Source of the DNA: Alcanivorax hongdengensis A-11-3
GTDB taxonomy: Bacteria; Pseudomonadota; Gammaproteobacteria; Pseudomonadales; Alcanivoracaceae
Reading direction: 5' to 3'
NCBI RefSeq assembly: GCF_000300995.1
Contig: NZ_AMRJ01000017.1
Span: 1 to 64,000, forward strand
Length of the DNA: 64,000 bases
Below the pieces are notes generated by a model, which did not search any database, was not told where the DNA came from, and saw nothing but the letters and a program-made list of their open reading frames with translations. Shown piece by piece: positions 24,976-34,837 of this stretch (its first letter is position 1; every line of letters starts with the position of its first letter). Made by a program: the position numbers and the translations under genes.

Positions 24976-25489
24976 AATCGATCTCCTAAGCTATAGCGTT
25001 GTCATTGTTACTACGACATTTCGGAAAATAGCATAAAAAAAAATCAGTTGGTACATTATTTGACCAGCCCTCTTTTTAAACCGGTAAAAAAAGAAAAAAA
25101 TCCCGCCTCTCGTTACTTTTTTTCTCATTAAAACGGCGTCTTCGGCATAGCAAACAATGTCGGCACCCGATGGGTGCCATTGGTATCTGAAAACCCCTTA
25201 AGGTTTTGCAGTTTTCCTTAAGGAAACGTCCAACGGTGACATGACACCCAAGCGCTCATGCCAAACGGCACAGAAGCGCTGAGTGCGTAGAGTCCCGGCG
25301 ATAAAACCGGCAGGATAAGAAAGGAGGTATTGCCTGGGCCTGTAGAAAAGCCCTGCCAGGCAAACGGTTTTCCCCTCCGCCTGTTAACAGGCTGCTGAAA
25401 AAGCCGCCACGCGAACACGTTTTAGCGGCGCCACAGACAGGCATAAAAAAAGGAGGCTTTCGCCTCCTTTTTGGTGAACCGCATTCGAC
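24976..25489. other. 514-bp intergenic region, AT-rich, with palindromes
   Basis: No convincing gene. The part next to the AlgP-like gene is A/T-rich and must hold its promoter. Further in are hairpin GGCACCC-GAT-GGGTGCC (about 25164-25180) and palindrome TTTCCTTAAGGAAA (about 25213-25226). Near 25390 lies AACAGGCTGCTGAAAAAG, which looks like the outer end of some insertion sequences; no transposase frame is attached. Short minus-strand ORFs here (25218-25418, 25256-25444) lack family features. Confidence 0.5.
25445..25472 (-). terminator. Terminator of adk
   Basis: AAAGGAGGC-TTTC-GCCTCCTTT (25449-25470) with flanking A and T runs, 18 bp beyond the adk stop at 25490. It can work in both orientations. 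Confidence 0.88.
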
Positions 25490-26155
<666 letters not shown>

Positions 26156-26190
26156 CTAACCATCATCTGGGAGACCACGGGGGTCTCTGA

Positions 26191-26215
26191 GGGGGGCAAC
26201 TTTACCTTGCCCCCC
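26191..26215. other. Strong hairpin in the adk leader / downstream of ccmI
   Basis: GGGGGGCAA and TTGCCCCCC (26191-26199 and 26207-26215) form a 9-bp stem with loop CTTTACC. A second stem, GAGACC with GGTCTC, lies at about 26171-26187. No U-run follows. It could be part of the adk 5' UTR or protect an upstream transcript end. Confidence 0.4.
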
Positions 26216-26284
26216 CGCGTATAACAAGGGAAAGGGGGTGCGACCTAGGTCGAGGCTGGCCCACCTGGCGGTGCTTTCAGTCAA

Positions 26285-27304
26285 TCATTTGAGTTGCAGC
26301 GACACCGGCCCTTCGAGGGGCATGGTCAGGGGCACCGGATCGGCACTGATACCGGCCTGATCCACGCTGGCTCCGGGCGCCGGGGTATAGCGCGCGCCGA
26401 TCACGAGTGCCGCCCCCTCCTCCGGGAACGGTTGCAACCAGTCGCCCGGCGTCAAGGTCACCGTCGCCGGAAAGTCTCGCACTACGGTGCGGTGGGCAGC
26501 CAGCGGCTGGCCCTGGCTACCTGCCCTGCGCAGGTACACAAAAAGGGTACCGCCCGCCGGCAGATCCGTCGCCCTTATGGTGGCCGGCAGAGAGGCAAAC
26601 CGGTCCTGGCGGGCCAGCTGCTGGCGGCTCTTCTCCAGCCCCATACGCAACAGCTTGCCGGTTTCCCCCTGGTCATGGCGCTTGAGCAGTGATGACCAGG
26701 CGTGAATGGCCAACGGGTAACGCCCGGCCCGATCCGCGGCCATGGCCAGCATCATCCAGGCCCCATCATGGTTCGGCTGGGACGCCAACACCTGATCAAT
26801 CTGCGCCTGGGCGTCCTCGGTCAGTCGCCCCTGGTTCTGTTCGATCAGGGCGCGGGCCAGCAACAGATGGATATCCGCCTTGTCGTCGGCCAGCACCAAT
26901 GCCTTGCGGGCGGCCTCTTCCGCCAGCTGGGGAGCGCCCAGCTGATCATAGATCATGCCCAGCGCATACCAACCCACCGCGCTGGGATGGCGCGCCAGTT
27001 CCGATTGCAGCACCCGGGCCAGCTGGCCGGCGGGCACCTTGGCGGCCACCTGATCCGGTGTCTGGCCGGCAATAATCTGCCGGGCCACGTCTTTATAGGC
27101 CTGCTGTTGTTCCAGCCAGGGGCCGGTCTCCCGGTTATAGCCCTGCAGGGCATAACCCAGCGCCGCCAGGCACAAAACCAGTGCCGGAATGGCCAGAGCC
27201 AGGCCGGGGCGGCCCGACTGGCGCTGCCCTTCCCGGCGCCACAGGCCCCAGAGAATCACGGTCATTACCAGTAGCAGGACCGCCGCCATTATCCATAACA
27301 TCAT
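26285..27304 (-). CDS. ccmI: Cytochrome c biogenesis TPR protein CcmI
   Basis: A 339-residue inner-membrane protein with two N-terminal helices (about 2-20 and 34-54), then TPR-like repeats (about 110-240: ALGMIYDQLGAPQLAEEAAR, WMMLAMAADRAGRYPLAIHA), and a C-terminal periplasmic beta domain. CcmI recruits apocytochrome c and passes it to CcmF/CcmH. Its start overlaps the ccmH stop by 4 nt. It is the last gene of the ccmF-G-H-I set. Confidence 0.92.
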   Translation of the reverse strand: MMLWIMAAVLLLVMTVILWGLWRREGQRQSGRPGLALAIPALVLCLAALGYALQGYNRETGPWLEQQQAYKDVARQIIAGQTPDQVAAKVPAGQLARVLQSELARHPSAVGWYALGMIYDQLGAPQLAEEAARKALVLADDKADIHLLLARALIEQNQGRLTEDAQAQIDQVLASQPNHDGAWMMLAMAADRAGRYPLAIHAWSSLLKRHDQGETGKLLRMGLEKSRQQLARQDRFASLPATIRATDLPAGGTLFVYLRRAGSQGQPLAAHRTVVRDFPATVTLTPGDWLQPFPEEGAALVIGARYTPAPGASVDQAGISADPVPLTMPLEGPVSLQLK

Positions 27305-27732
27305 GGCTGATCGTCCCCCTCATCCGTGTCGGCCCGGCCGCTGGCGCGCTTGAGCAAAAGAATAATGACCAGGGCGCCGCCGACAAACAGCAACAAGGGG
27401 CCCAGCCAGAGAATCAGGGTGCCGCGATTGACCGGTGGCCGGTAGGTGACGAAGTTGCCGTAACGATCCACAAAGTAGCCGACGATCTCGTCATCACTCT
27501 TGCCTTCCAGAATCATGCGGTGAACCCGGGCACGCATATCCTTGGCGATATCCGCATCCGACGCGGAAATACTCTGGTTCTGGCATTTCGGGCAACGCAG
27601 TTCCTCGGTCAGCCGATGGAACCGGTCTTCCTGCTGGCTGTTATCAAACTGGTAGACATCAATGGCCGACCAGGCCGGCAGGCTGACCAGACACAGCAGC
27701 AACACACGCAACAGTCTCCGCGACGATGTCAT
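27301..27732 (-). CDS. ccmH: Cytochrome c maturation thiol reductase CcmH
   Basis: A 143-residue protein of the CcmH/CycL/NrfF family: signal peptide (LLLCLVSLPAWSA), redox motif LRCPKC (Cys47 and Cys50), a helical bundle, and one C-terminal membrane helix (about 107-125). It reduces the CxxCH thiols of apocytochrome c. ATG 27732 has GGGGGA upstream; its start overlaps the ccmG stop. Confidence 0.95.
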   Translation of the reverse strand: MTSSRRLLRVLLLCLVSLPAWSAIDVYQFDNSQQEDRFHRLTEELRCPKCQNQSISASDADIAKDMRARVHRMILEGKSDDEIVGYFVDRYGNFVTYRPPVNRGTLILWLGPLLLFVGGALVIILLLKRASGRADTDEGDDQP

Positions 27733-28271
27733 TGTGCTTTCCCCCACTGCCCGGCCGGCACCAGCGGCAGAAATTCCTCGTTCCAGACCCGCTCATCCAC
27801 ATTGCCCGCGTGGCGCAGCAGAATCTTGCCCTGCGGATTGATCAGAAACGTCTCCGGCGCGCCATAAACGCCCAGATCCAGCCCCAGCTGGCCGCTGTCA
27901 TCGGAAATCACCTGCACGAAGGGATTGCCACGGTTGGCCAGATAATCCCGGGCCAGGCCGGCCTCATCCTTGTAGTTGATGCCCACTATCGGCACGCCCC
28001 GGGCGGCCAGAGTCAACAGGTAGGGATGCTCGATATGGCAGGTTGGGCACCAGGTGGCCCAGACATTGATCAGCTGCCAGCGCCCGTGCAGGGACTGCTC
28101 GGTAAAGGTTTCATCGGTCAACAAGGAGGGCAGCGAAAACGCCGGCACGTCCTTGCCCACCAGGGCCGATGGCAGCTTTTGCGGGTCCTTGCCCAGGCCA
28201 CTGTAAAGCAGGCCCACCAGGGCCAGAAATGCCAGCAGCGGTAGCGCCACCCACAACGATTTAGCGTTCAC
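27729..28271 (-). CDS. ccmG: Thiol:disulfide interchange protein CcmG (DsbE)
   Basis: A 180-residue membrane-tethered thioredoxin-fold protein. An N-terminal anchor (about 5-24) precedes the active site WCPTC (Cys75 and Cys78) and the family glutamate region and GAPETFLI cis-proline loop. It keeps apocytochrome c thiols reduced. GTG 28271 has GAGGAG upstream and overlaps the ccmF end by 11 nt; the longer frame to 28325 lies inside ccmF. Confidence 0.95.
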   Translation of the reverse strand: MNAKSLWVALPLLAFLALVGLLYSGLGKDPQKLPSALVGKDVPAFSLPSLLTDETFTEQSLHGRWQLINVWATWCPTCHIEHPYLLTLAARGVPIVGINYKDEAGLARDYLANRGNPFVQVISDDSGQLGLDLGVYGAPETFLINPQGKILLRHAGNVDERVWNEEFLPLVPAGQWGKAQ

Positions 28272-30222
28272 TGGCGGGGCTCCTCTTGCTATTGCGATAG
28301 CGACGGTCAGACAGGGCCAGGGCACCGCCGAAGGCCATGATCAGCGCCCCCAGCCAGATCCAGCGCACACCGGGTTTCACGTAGACCCGAACCGCCCAGG
28401 CGTCATCCGCATGCTTGTCCAGCGGCTCGCCCAGCGCCACATAGAGGTCTCGCATCAGGGCCGGATCAATGGCCGCTTCGGTCATGGTCTGACCACCGGC
28501 ATGGTAGCGCCGTTTTTCCGGCTGCATGACGGCCACCGCCCGGTCATGGTGATAAGCAGTGAAATGACCGCGTGTGGCATCAAAGTTGGGGCCGGTGTAC
28601 TGATCCAGCTTATCGAAATGGAAGCGGTACGCCCCGATCGTCACCTCATCGCCCGGGGCCATGCGCACATCGCGCTCCACCTGATAAAAACTGACCAGCG
28701 TAATGCCGGTGATCAGCACGGCCAGCCCGCAATGCGCCAGCACCATGCCCCAGTAACTGCGCGCCAGCTTGCCAAGGCCAGCCCACAATCCCAGGTCATA
28801 GGCCAGCGCCCGGCGCAGCACATCATCCAGATGGGCCAGCACCAGATAACAGGCCAGCATGATCGCCAGCGTGCCCACCCAGGGGGTGGCCCCGGGTAAC
28901 CGCGACGCCAACGCACCGGTAACCACCGCCGCCGGGGCAACGATCAGCAACCGTCGCAACAACGGCTTGCCCGGCTGGCGCTTCCAGTTACTGAACACGC
29001 CAGGCACCAACAACAATACCAGGGCCACGGACAGGGGCACGAAGAAGGCATTGAAGTAAGGGCTGCGGATCGACACTTTCATGCCGATGGCTTCACCGAT
29101 CAGCGGGAACAGGGTGCCCATCAGCACCACCGACGCCGCCGTCAGCAGTACCAGATTATTGCCCAGCAGGAAGGCCTCCCGCGACAGCGGCTTGAAACCG
29201 CGGCTACTGCGCAGGGCGCCACCACGAAGCGCAAACAAGACCAGCGCGCCACCGGCCACCACGCACAGGAACACCAGGATGAACAGCCCCCGCTTGGGGT
29301 CATTGGCAAAGGCATGAATGGACGTCAGCACCCCGGAGCGCACCAGAAATGTGCCCAGCAGACTCAGAGAAAAGGCCACGATGGCCAGGAACACCGTCCA
29401 GGCCCGGAACATGTTGCGCTTTTCGGTAACCGCCAGGGAATGAATCAGGGCCGTGCCCGCCAGCCAGGGCATCAGTGAAGCATTCTCCACCGGGTCCCAG
29501 AACCACCAGCCGCCCCAGCCCAGTTCGTAGTAGGCCCACCAGGACCCCAGCGCAATGCCCACCGTAAGAAAGCACCAGGCCACCGTGGTCCAGGGACGGG
29601 CCCAGCGCGCCCAGGCCGGGTCCATATCGCCGGCCATCAACCCGGCCACCGCAAAGGCGAAAGCCACGGAAAACCCCACATACCCCATGTAAAGCATGGG
29701 CGGGTGTACCACCAGCCCCGGGTCCTGCAACAGGGGATTCAGGTCCACCCCATCCAGCGGAAACCAGGGCAAGGCACGATCAAAGGGGTTGGAGGTAAAG
29801 AGCATAAAACACAGAAAGCCCACGGCGATCATGCCCATCACCGACAGTACCCTCACCACCATGGCATCGGGCACACTGCGACTGAGAAGCCCGACCAGCG
29901 CCGCCCAGCCGGACAGCATCCAGCCCCATAGCAACAGGGAGCCTTCATGGCCGCCCCAGATGGCGGCCAGCCGATAATGCAACGGCAATGCCGAGTTACT
30001 GTGATTGGCCACATAGGCCACGGAAAAATCGTTGCTGTAAAAGCAGTAACCCAGAGCCACCATGGCCGTACTCATGGCCAGCCATTGGGTCCAGGCCAGC
30101 GGACGCGCATACCATTGCCAGGCAGCAATGCCGCGATGCACACCAACCAGAGGGAAGATGGCCAGGCATGATGCCAGGGCCAGTGCCAACCATAATGAGA
30201 GTTGCCCGATTTCCGCTGCCAC
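28261..30222 (-). CDS. ccmF: Cytochrome c heme lyase subunit CcmF
   Basis: A 653-residue membrane protein with about 14-15 helices. The tryptophan-rich heme loop GWGGWWFWDPVENASLMPW is intact, and conserved histidines occur in adjacent loops (WGGHEGSLLLW, VVHPPMLYMGYVG). CcmF with CcmH and CcmI ligates heme to apocytochrome c. It starts GTG with AAGGAG upstream. It heads the second ccm cluster, about 20 kb from ccmABCDE. Confidence 0.97.
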   Translation of the reverse strand: MAAEIGQLSLWLALALASCLAIFPLVGVHRGIAAWQWYARPLAWTQWLAMSTAMVALGYCFYSNDFSVAYVANHSNSALPLHYRLAAIWGGHEGSLLLWGWMLSGWAALVGLLSRSVPDAMVVRVLSVMGMIAVGFLCFMLFTSNPFDRALPWFPLDGVDLNPLLQDPGLVVHPPMLYMGYVGFSVAFAFAVAGLMAGDMDPAWARWARPWTTVAWCFLTVGIALGSWWAYYELGWGGWWFWDPVENASLMPWLAGTALIHSLAVTEKRNMFRAWTVFLAIVAFSLSLLGTFLVRSGVLTSIHAFANDPKRGLFILVFLCVVAGGALVLFALRGGALRSSRGFKPLSREAFLLGNNLVLLTAASVVLMGTLFPLIGEAIGMKVSIRSPYFNAFFVPLSVALVLLLVPGVFSNWKRQPGKPLLRRLLIVAPAAVVTGALASRLPGATPWVGTLAIMLACYLVLAHLDDVLRRALAYDLGLWAGLGKLARSYWGMVLAHCGLAVLITGITLVSFYQVERDVRMAPGDEVTIGAYRFHFDKLDQYTGPNFDATRGHFTAYHHDRAVAVMQPEKRRYHAGGQTMTEAAIDPALMRDLYVALGEPLDKHADDAWAVRVYVKPGVRWIWLGALIMAFGGALALSDRRYRNSKRSPASER

Positions 30223-30586
30223 GGAGACTCCTTAAGCGTTTGGCAAGAACAGGACGTTATTGTGGCCGTCAGTATTGGCGGGGCGCTCCTGCCTGCGCGG
30301 CGGTTAGCATCACCAGAAGGTCTGACAATTGCAAGTCACGCAGACATCACGTGATCCGGCGTGCAATGGAATTGAGCGATTCGGTCAGTATTGGTCAACA
30401 ACACTGTCATTTTAGGACATCCGGCCAATACGACATATTTTGAGACGCTTGGCATTCGTGCGGGCATCACGGGCTTTGCTACCATCTGTCAACCAGATGA
30501 CAACAAGTCACGTTGTTGCAGGCAAGATGTCATAAATCATCCATATACTCGGTGGGTGCCAAAGAGGCCTGCATGGAGTACAACTT
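30223..30586. other. 364-bp divergent region between ccmF and fabA
   Basis: No gene is supported. It should contain the promoters of both operons. A TATACT box (30544-30549) is a candidate -10 for fabA, though no well-spaced -35 is visible. CAACAA-GTCACG-TTGTTG (30501-30518) is an inverted repeat that could be a regulator site. The ATG at 30572 opens a 5-codon frame overlapping the fabA TTG. Confidence 0.5.
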
Positions 30587-31117
30587 TTGAGCGTTACAAC
30601 TGTGGAACAGAAATCATCCTACTCTCGCGAGGATTTGCTCGCGTGCGCCCACGGCGAACTGTTTGGCCCCGGTAATGCCCGCCTCCCGCTACCCAACATG
30701 CTGATGATGGATCGCATCACGCACATCAGCGACCAGGGGGGTCGTTACGGTAAAGGGGAGATCATTGCCGAGCTGGATATTCGCCCGGACCTGTGGTTTT
30801 TCGAATGCCACTTCGAAAGTGACCCGGTGATGCCCGGCTGCCTGGGTCTGGATGCCACCTGGCAATTGCTTGGGTTTTTCCTGGGCTGGCACGGCAATCC
30901 CGGCCGCGGTCGCGCCCTGGGTGTCGGCCAGGTGAAATTCTCCGGCCAGATTCTGCCCACCGCCAAGAAGGTCACCTACCGCCTGGATGTGAAGCGCGTG
31001 ATCACCCGCAAGCTGATTCTGGGCATCGCCGATGCCACCGTCAGCGTGGACGGCAAGGACATTTACAACGCCGACGACCTGCGGGTTGGGCTTTTCACTT
31101 CAACCGACGGTTTCTAG
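30587..31117 (+). CDS. fabA: 3-hydroxydecanoyl-ACP dehydratase/isomerase FabA
   Basis: A 176-residue hot-dog enzyme that dehydrates 3-hydroxyacyl-ACP and isomerises trans-2- to cis-3-decenoyl-ACP, the entry to anaerobic-type unsaturated fatty acid synthesis. Catalytic His75 ([15 protein letters not shown]) and Asp89 (LGLDATWQ) are present. TTG 30587 has GGAG eight nt upstream; a GTG at 30602 would also give family length. It is followed by fabB after 9 nt. Confidence 0.97.
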   Translation: MSVTTVEQKSSYSREDLLACAHGELFGPGNARLPLPNMLMMDRITHISDQGGRYGKGEIIAELDIRPDLWFFECHFESDPVMPGCLGLDATWQLLGFFLGWHGNPGRGRALGVGQVKFSGQILPTAKKVTYRLDVKRVITRKLILGIADATVSVDGKDIYNADDLRVGLFTSTDGF

Positions 31118-31126
31118 GAGTCCATC

Positions 31127-32341
31127 ATGCGTCGCGTCGTTATTACCGGCATGGGAATCGTGTCCTGTCTGGGCAATGACCCCGAGTCTGTTACCCGCTC
31201 CCTGCGCGAAGGCCGCTCCGGCATCCGCTTCAAGGAGCAGTATCAGGAACTGGGTATGCGCAGCCAGATTGCCGGCTGGCCGGATATCGCGCTGGATGAT
31301 CTGATTGATCGCAAACCACGCCGTTTCATGGGGGACGCTGCGGCCTACGCCTACGTGGCCATGCAGCAGGCAATCAACGATGCCGGCCTGGAACCCCATG
31401 AAGTGAGCAATGAACGCACCGGCCTGATCGCCGGTTCCGGTGGCCACTCCTCCATGAATCAGGTGGAAGCGGCGGATATCGCCCGCAACCGTGGCGTCAA
31501 ACGGGTGGGCCCCTATATGGTGCCACGGGTGATGGCCTCCACCGTCTCCGCCTGCCTGGCCACCCCCTTCCAGATTAAAGGCATCAACTATTCCATCGCC
31601 TCCGCCTGCGCCACCAGTGCGCACTGTATCGGCAATGCGGTGGAGCAGATCCAGCTGGGCAAGCAGGACGTGGTGTTCGCCGGCGGCGGCGAAGAGGAAC
31701 ACTGGACATTAAGCTGCCTGTTCGATGGCATGGGAGCCCTGTCCAGCAAGTACAACGACACACCGGACAAGGCCTCCCGCGCCTATGATGCCACCCGCGA
31801 CGGCTTCGTGATTGCCGGCGGTGGCGGCATGCTGGTGATTGAAGAGCTGGAGCATGCCAAGGCCCGCGGCGCAAAAAACTACGCGGAAATCATCGGTTAT
31901 GGTGCCACCAGTGACGGCCACGACATGGTGGCTCCCAATGGTGAAGGCGCAGCACGCTGTATGCGCCAGGCGCTGGCCAATGTGCAAGGGCCGGTGGACT
32001 ACATCAATGCCCACGGTACCAGCACACCGGTGGGCGACGTGGCAGAGCTGAAAGCCATCCGCGAGGTGTTCGGCGACACCATTCCGGCGGTGGGCTCCAC
32101 CAAGAGCCTGTCCGGGCACAGCCTGGGGGCTGCCGGTGTCCATGAAGCCATCTACTCGCTACTGATGATGCAGCACGGCTTTACCGCCATCAGCGCCAAC
32201 ATTGAACAACTGGACGAGAAAGCCGAAGGCATGCCAATCCTGTTATCCGGCAAGGATCAGGGGCCGACCACGGTGCTCAGCAACAGTTTCGGCTTTGGCG
32301 GCACCAACGCCAGCCTGGTAATGCGCAAATTCGACAGCTGA
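31127..32341 (+). CDS. fabB: 3-oxoacyl-ACP synthase I FabB
   Basis: A 404-residue thiolase-fold condensing enzyme. The Cys-His-His triad is visible: Cys161 in [11 protein letters not shown], His in [11 protein letters not shown], and His in [11 protein letters not shown]. FabB elongates the cis-3-decenoyl-ACP made by FabA, so the operon makes unsaturated fatty acids. TAGGAGTC precedes the ATG. A bidirectional terminator follows. Confidence 0.98.
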   Translation: MRRVVITGMGIVSCLGNDPESVTRSLREGRSGIRFKEQYQELGMRSQIAGWPDIALDDLIDRKPRRFMGDAAAYAYVAMQQAINDAGLEPHEVSNERTGLIAGSGGHSSMNQVEAADIARNRGVKRVGPYMVPRVMASTVSACLATPFQIKGINYSIASACATSAHCIGNAVEQIQLGKQDVVFAGGGEEEHWTLSCLFDGMGALSSKYNDTPDKASRAYDATRDGFVIAGGGGMLVIEELEHAKARGAKNYAEIIGYGATSDGHDMVAPNGEGAARCMRQALANVQGPVDYINAHGTSTPVGDVAELKAIREVFGDTIPAVGSTKSLSGHSLGAAGVHEAIYSLLMMQHGFTAISANIEQLDEKAEGMPILLSGKDQGPTTVLSNSFGFGGTNASLVMRKFDS

Positions 32342-32357
32342 CCCGGCTGGCGCGCAT

Positions 32358-32388
32358 AAAAAAGCCCCGGCGATCCCGGGGCTTTTTT
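32358..32388. terminator. Bidirectional terminator between fabB and a porin gene
   Basis: AAAAAGCCCCGG-CGAT-CCGGGGCTTTTTT type palindrome with A-run and T-run on the two sides, lying between convergent stops at 32341 and 32412. Confidence 0.92.
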
Positions 32389-32411
32389 GTATCCGGCAGT
32401 CAGCTGATGGA

Positions 32412-33458
32412 TCAGAAGCTGTAAACCATGCCCACGGAGAAGGCATTGCCGGTTTCATCCACGTCCACGGTGGTATCGTCAAAGTTGGTATCAGACAGGG
32501 ACACCAGCGCATAGGCCCGGGCCTGCTCGGCCAGCTGGTAATCGGCCCCCAGGGTCAGCACTTTCACGTCCGCGTCCAGGTCGCTGCTGTCCAGCCAGCC
32601 AAACTGGCCTTTCAGCGCCACCCGCTCAGAGACCCCCACCCTGCCGCTGACCAGGTAGGACATGCTGTCCGCCTTGTCGGCACCGGCCAGGTTGGGGTCC
32701 AGTTCTGCCCGTTCGATGATCGCACCCACTTGCACATCATCACTGAGCTTGAGGCCTGCGGAGGCACGAATCAGGTCCGTATCGACCCCCACCGAGGTCA
32801 CTGGCGTGGAGGGAATATTGACGGTGGCATAACTGCTCTCATACGCCAGTGCGGCGTAAAGACTGTCCTTCTCGAAGGTCGCTGACAGGCCCCAGGTATC
32901 GGCCAGGCCGTCCTTGGTGTCAGTGCCAACGGCGGTTTCCTCACCCGGTGCCAGCTGGGCCCGGAAAGTCAGGCCGCTGTAGTCCAGGCTTTCCCAGTTG
33001 AGCGTATTACTGTTGCGGCGTTGGCCCAGAAACAGGGTATCCATGTCGGCCAGGGTATCGTTGAACTGGTCGATACGCCCTTCCGCCTGCTTGACCACGC
33101 TGTCATAGCGGCCGGCAAAGAACTTGCCCACATTGGTGCCCAGACCCAGGTAGCTGTTACGGGTGCTGAAGGTCTGGCCACTGTCGCCATCCACATCGTA
33201 GCCCGCTTCCAGCTGATACAGGATGGTCAGGTCGGTGTTGCGGACTTTCTCGTCACCACGCAGACCCAGGCGGGAATTGTTGCTTTCCACATACCAGGCG
33301 TCATCCAGACTGCCCGGATTGAGCTGCTGGTTCATGTCCGGGTAATCACTGTACTTGTCGAGGCTGAGATTGATTTTCCCGTAAAAGGCAGGGGCCGCCA
33401 TGACGGAAGCCGGCGCCAGGCAGGCCGCCACGGATACGGCAAGCAGAGTTTTTTTCAC
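32412..33458 (-). CDS. Gram-negative general porin (first of two tandem)
   Basis: A 348-residue outer-membrane beta-barrel: signal KKTLLAVSVAACLAPASVMA, mature start APAFYGKINLSLDKY, repeated amphipathic strands, constriction-loop-like region and C-terminal SVGMVYSF ending in Phe as porins require. GTG 33458 has GGGAG upstream; an earlier ATG (33479) has none. It probably forms a diffusion pore for small solutes. The neighbour at 33648 is a paralog of similar layout but clearly diverged. Confidence 0.9.
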   Translation of the reverse strand: MKKTLLAVSVAACLAPASVMAAPAFYGKINLSLDKYSDYPDMNQQLNPGSLDDAWYVESNNSRLGLRGDEKVRNTDLTILYQLEAGYDVDGDSGQTFSTRNSYLGLGTNVGKFFAGRYDSVVKQAEGRIDQFNDTLADMDTLFLGQRRNSNTLNWESLDYSGLTFRAQLAPGEETAVGTDTKDGLADTWGLSATFEKDSLYAALAYESSYATVNIPSTPVTSVGVDTDLIRASAGLKLSDDVQVGAIIERAELDPNLAGADKADSMSYLVSGRVGVSERVALKGQFGWLDSSDLDADVKVLTLGADYQLAEQARAYALVSLSDTNFDDTTVDVDETGNAFSVGMVYSF

Positions 33459-33555
33459 GTTCTTATCTCCCTGAATCATTATGGTTATCAGTCGCTAAAC
33501 AGCAAAATCAACTATATGACCGTTTAGTGACACCAACAAGGGCAGAGAACGTAAC

Positions 33556-33581
33556 AAAAAAAGCCCGCCATAAAGGCGGGC
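33556..33581 (-). terminator. Terminator of the second porin gene
   Basis: Minus strand GCCCGCC-TTTAT-GGCGGGC followed by seven U. A further G-rich hairpin (GGCAGG...GCCTGCC, about 33610-33636) lies between it and the porin stop at 33648. Confidence 0.88.
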
Positions 33582-33647
33582 GACTGTCACTTGCGTCGAG
33601 GAATTGCCTGGCAGGGGGGGGCATGCCCCGCCTGCCTTATTATTGTC

Positions 33648-34661
33648 TTAGAACTTGTGTTCTACGCCGATACCGATAGTGCGCTTCTCGGTGTCAGCCA
33701 CGTCTTTTTCCAGCTGGGACAGGTACAGGTAGGCTTTGCTGGCTTTGGCCAGCTTGTAGTCTGCGCCCAGGCTGTACTGAGTCACTTCCTCGTCGGTGGT
33801 GTCAGCTTCTGCCATGCCGTACTGCGCTTTCAGCTTGATACGGTCGATCTTGTAGGCAGCGCTTACCACGTAGGAGGTGTCTTCGCCGTCACCTTCGGAC
33901 TCTTCAGCCATCTGGTAGATAGCGCCCAGCTCCAGGTCGCCCGGGGTCACGGAAGCGACAACGCGGGTGATGTCCAGGGTACCGAAACCGGTCTGGGCGT
34001 CAGCTTTGAGGCTGTCCTGGATGTCGGTGTCGTGGGAGATGGCGCCGTAGAACATACCGGACTGGGCCACCAGAGAGATGGAGGTGGAGTCGGCCAGGCC
34101 GTTCTCGTTTTCGCCGTCGTTATCGAAGTCGTTCTGGTCTTCGTTGGGGATGAAAGCGGCGTTCAGGGTAACGATGTCAGCCAGTTTCGGGGTGCTGTAC
34201 TGGATGATGTTCTTGGCACGGTTCTCGCCAGCCATCACGTTCTTGATATCGCCGTCCAGGTCGTTGAACTGGTCAACCTTGCCCTGGGCAACCTTGGTCG
34301 GGGTATCGAACATACCGGCTTTCAGAGTACCGAAACCGCCTTCGAAACCACCGAAGATGTTACGCTGGGTGAAGGTCTGACCCTTGTTGTCGCCGTCATC
34401 AACGCTGATTTCAAACTCAGCCTGGTAGATGGCTTTCAGGTCACCGACGTCCAGGTCAAAGTCACCTTTCACGCCCAGACGAGAGGCGTTGCTTTGCAGC
34501 TGCCACTGATCGTCGTTGTTCGGGGCGGCGGGAGCCGGGTCGTAGTTTTCGTTTTCCAGGGAGATGTTAACTTTACCGTAGACAGTCGGGCCATCGGCCA
34601 GGGCCAGGCCAGGAAAAGCAACGGCAGCCCCCACAGCGATCGCAAGCAAATTCTTTTTCAT
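33648..34661 (-). CDS. Gram-negative general porin (second of two tandem)
   Basis: A 337-residue outer-membrane porin: signal MKKNLLAIAVGAAVAFPGLALA, then DGPTVYGKVNISLENEN, acidic loops (NEDQNDFDNDGENEN) and terminal IGIGVEHKF with Phe last. The protein is strongly acidic, as is common for marine porins. The codon choice is notably uniform, suggesting high expression. It has its own terminator and a 176-bp upstream gap to mazG. Confidence 0.92.
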   Translation of the reverse strand: MKKNLLAIAVGAAVAFPGLALADGPTVYGKVNISLENENYDPAPAAPNNDDQWQLQSNASRLGVKGDFDLDVGDLKAIYQAEFEISVDDGDNKGQTFTQRNIFGGFEGGFGTLKAGMFDTPTKVAQGKVDQFNDLDGDIKNVMAGENRAKNIIQYSTPKLADIVTLNAAFIPNEDQNDFDNDGENENGLADSTSISLVAQSGMFYGAISHDTDIQDSLKADAQTGFGTLDITRVVASVTPGDLELGAIYQMAEESEGDGEDTSYVVSAAYKIDRIKLKAQYGMAEADTTDEEVTQYSLGADYKLAKASKAYLYLSQLEKDVADTEKRTIGIGVEHKF

Positions 34662-34837
34662 TCCAACACTCCTTCAATCAGGCATTCGTATGTGCAAAGC
34701 AACAGCGTGATTGAGCCCCCAGTCACCAAGAGGTCTCGTTTACTGCTTGGTGGCGAAGTATGGGGAGAGTGAATGACGGAAAAGTTTCTCTTATGTGAAC
34801 TTTTTATTTCACAGGAACCTGACGGGGGGCAAGCAGG

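Noticed and set aside
25218..25444. Two short minus-strand frames in the AlgP-adk gap
   Set aside because: No ribosome site, no family features, no conserved-looking composition; more likely non-coding.
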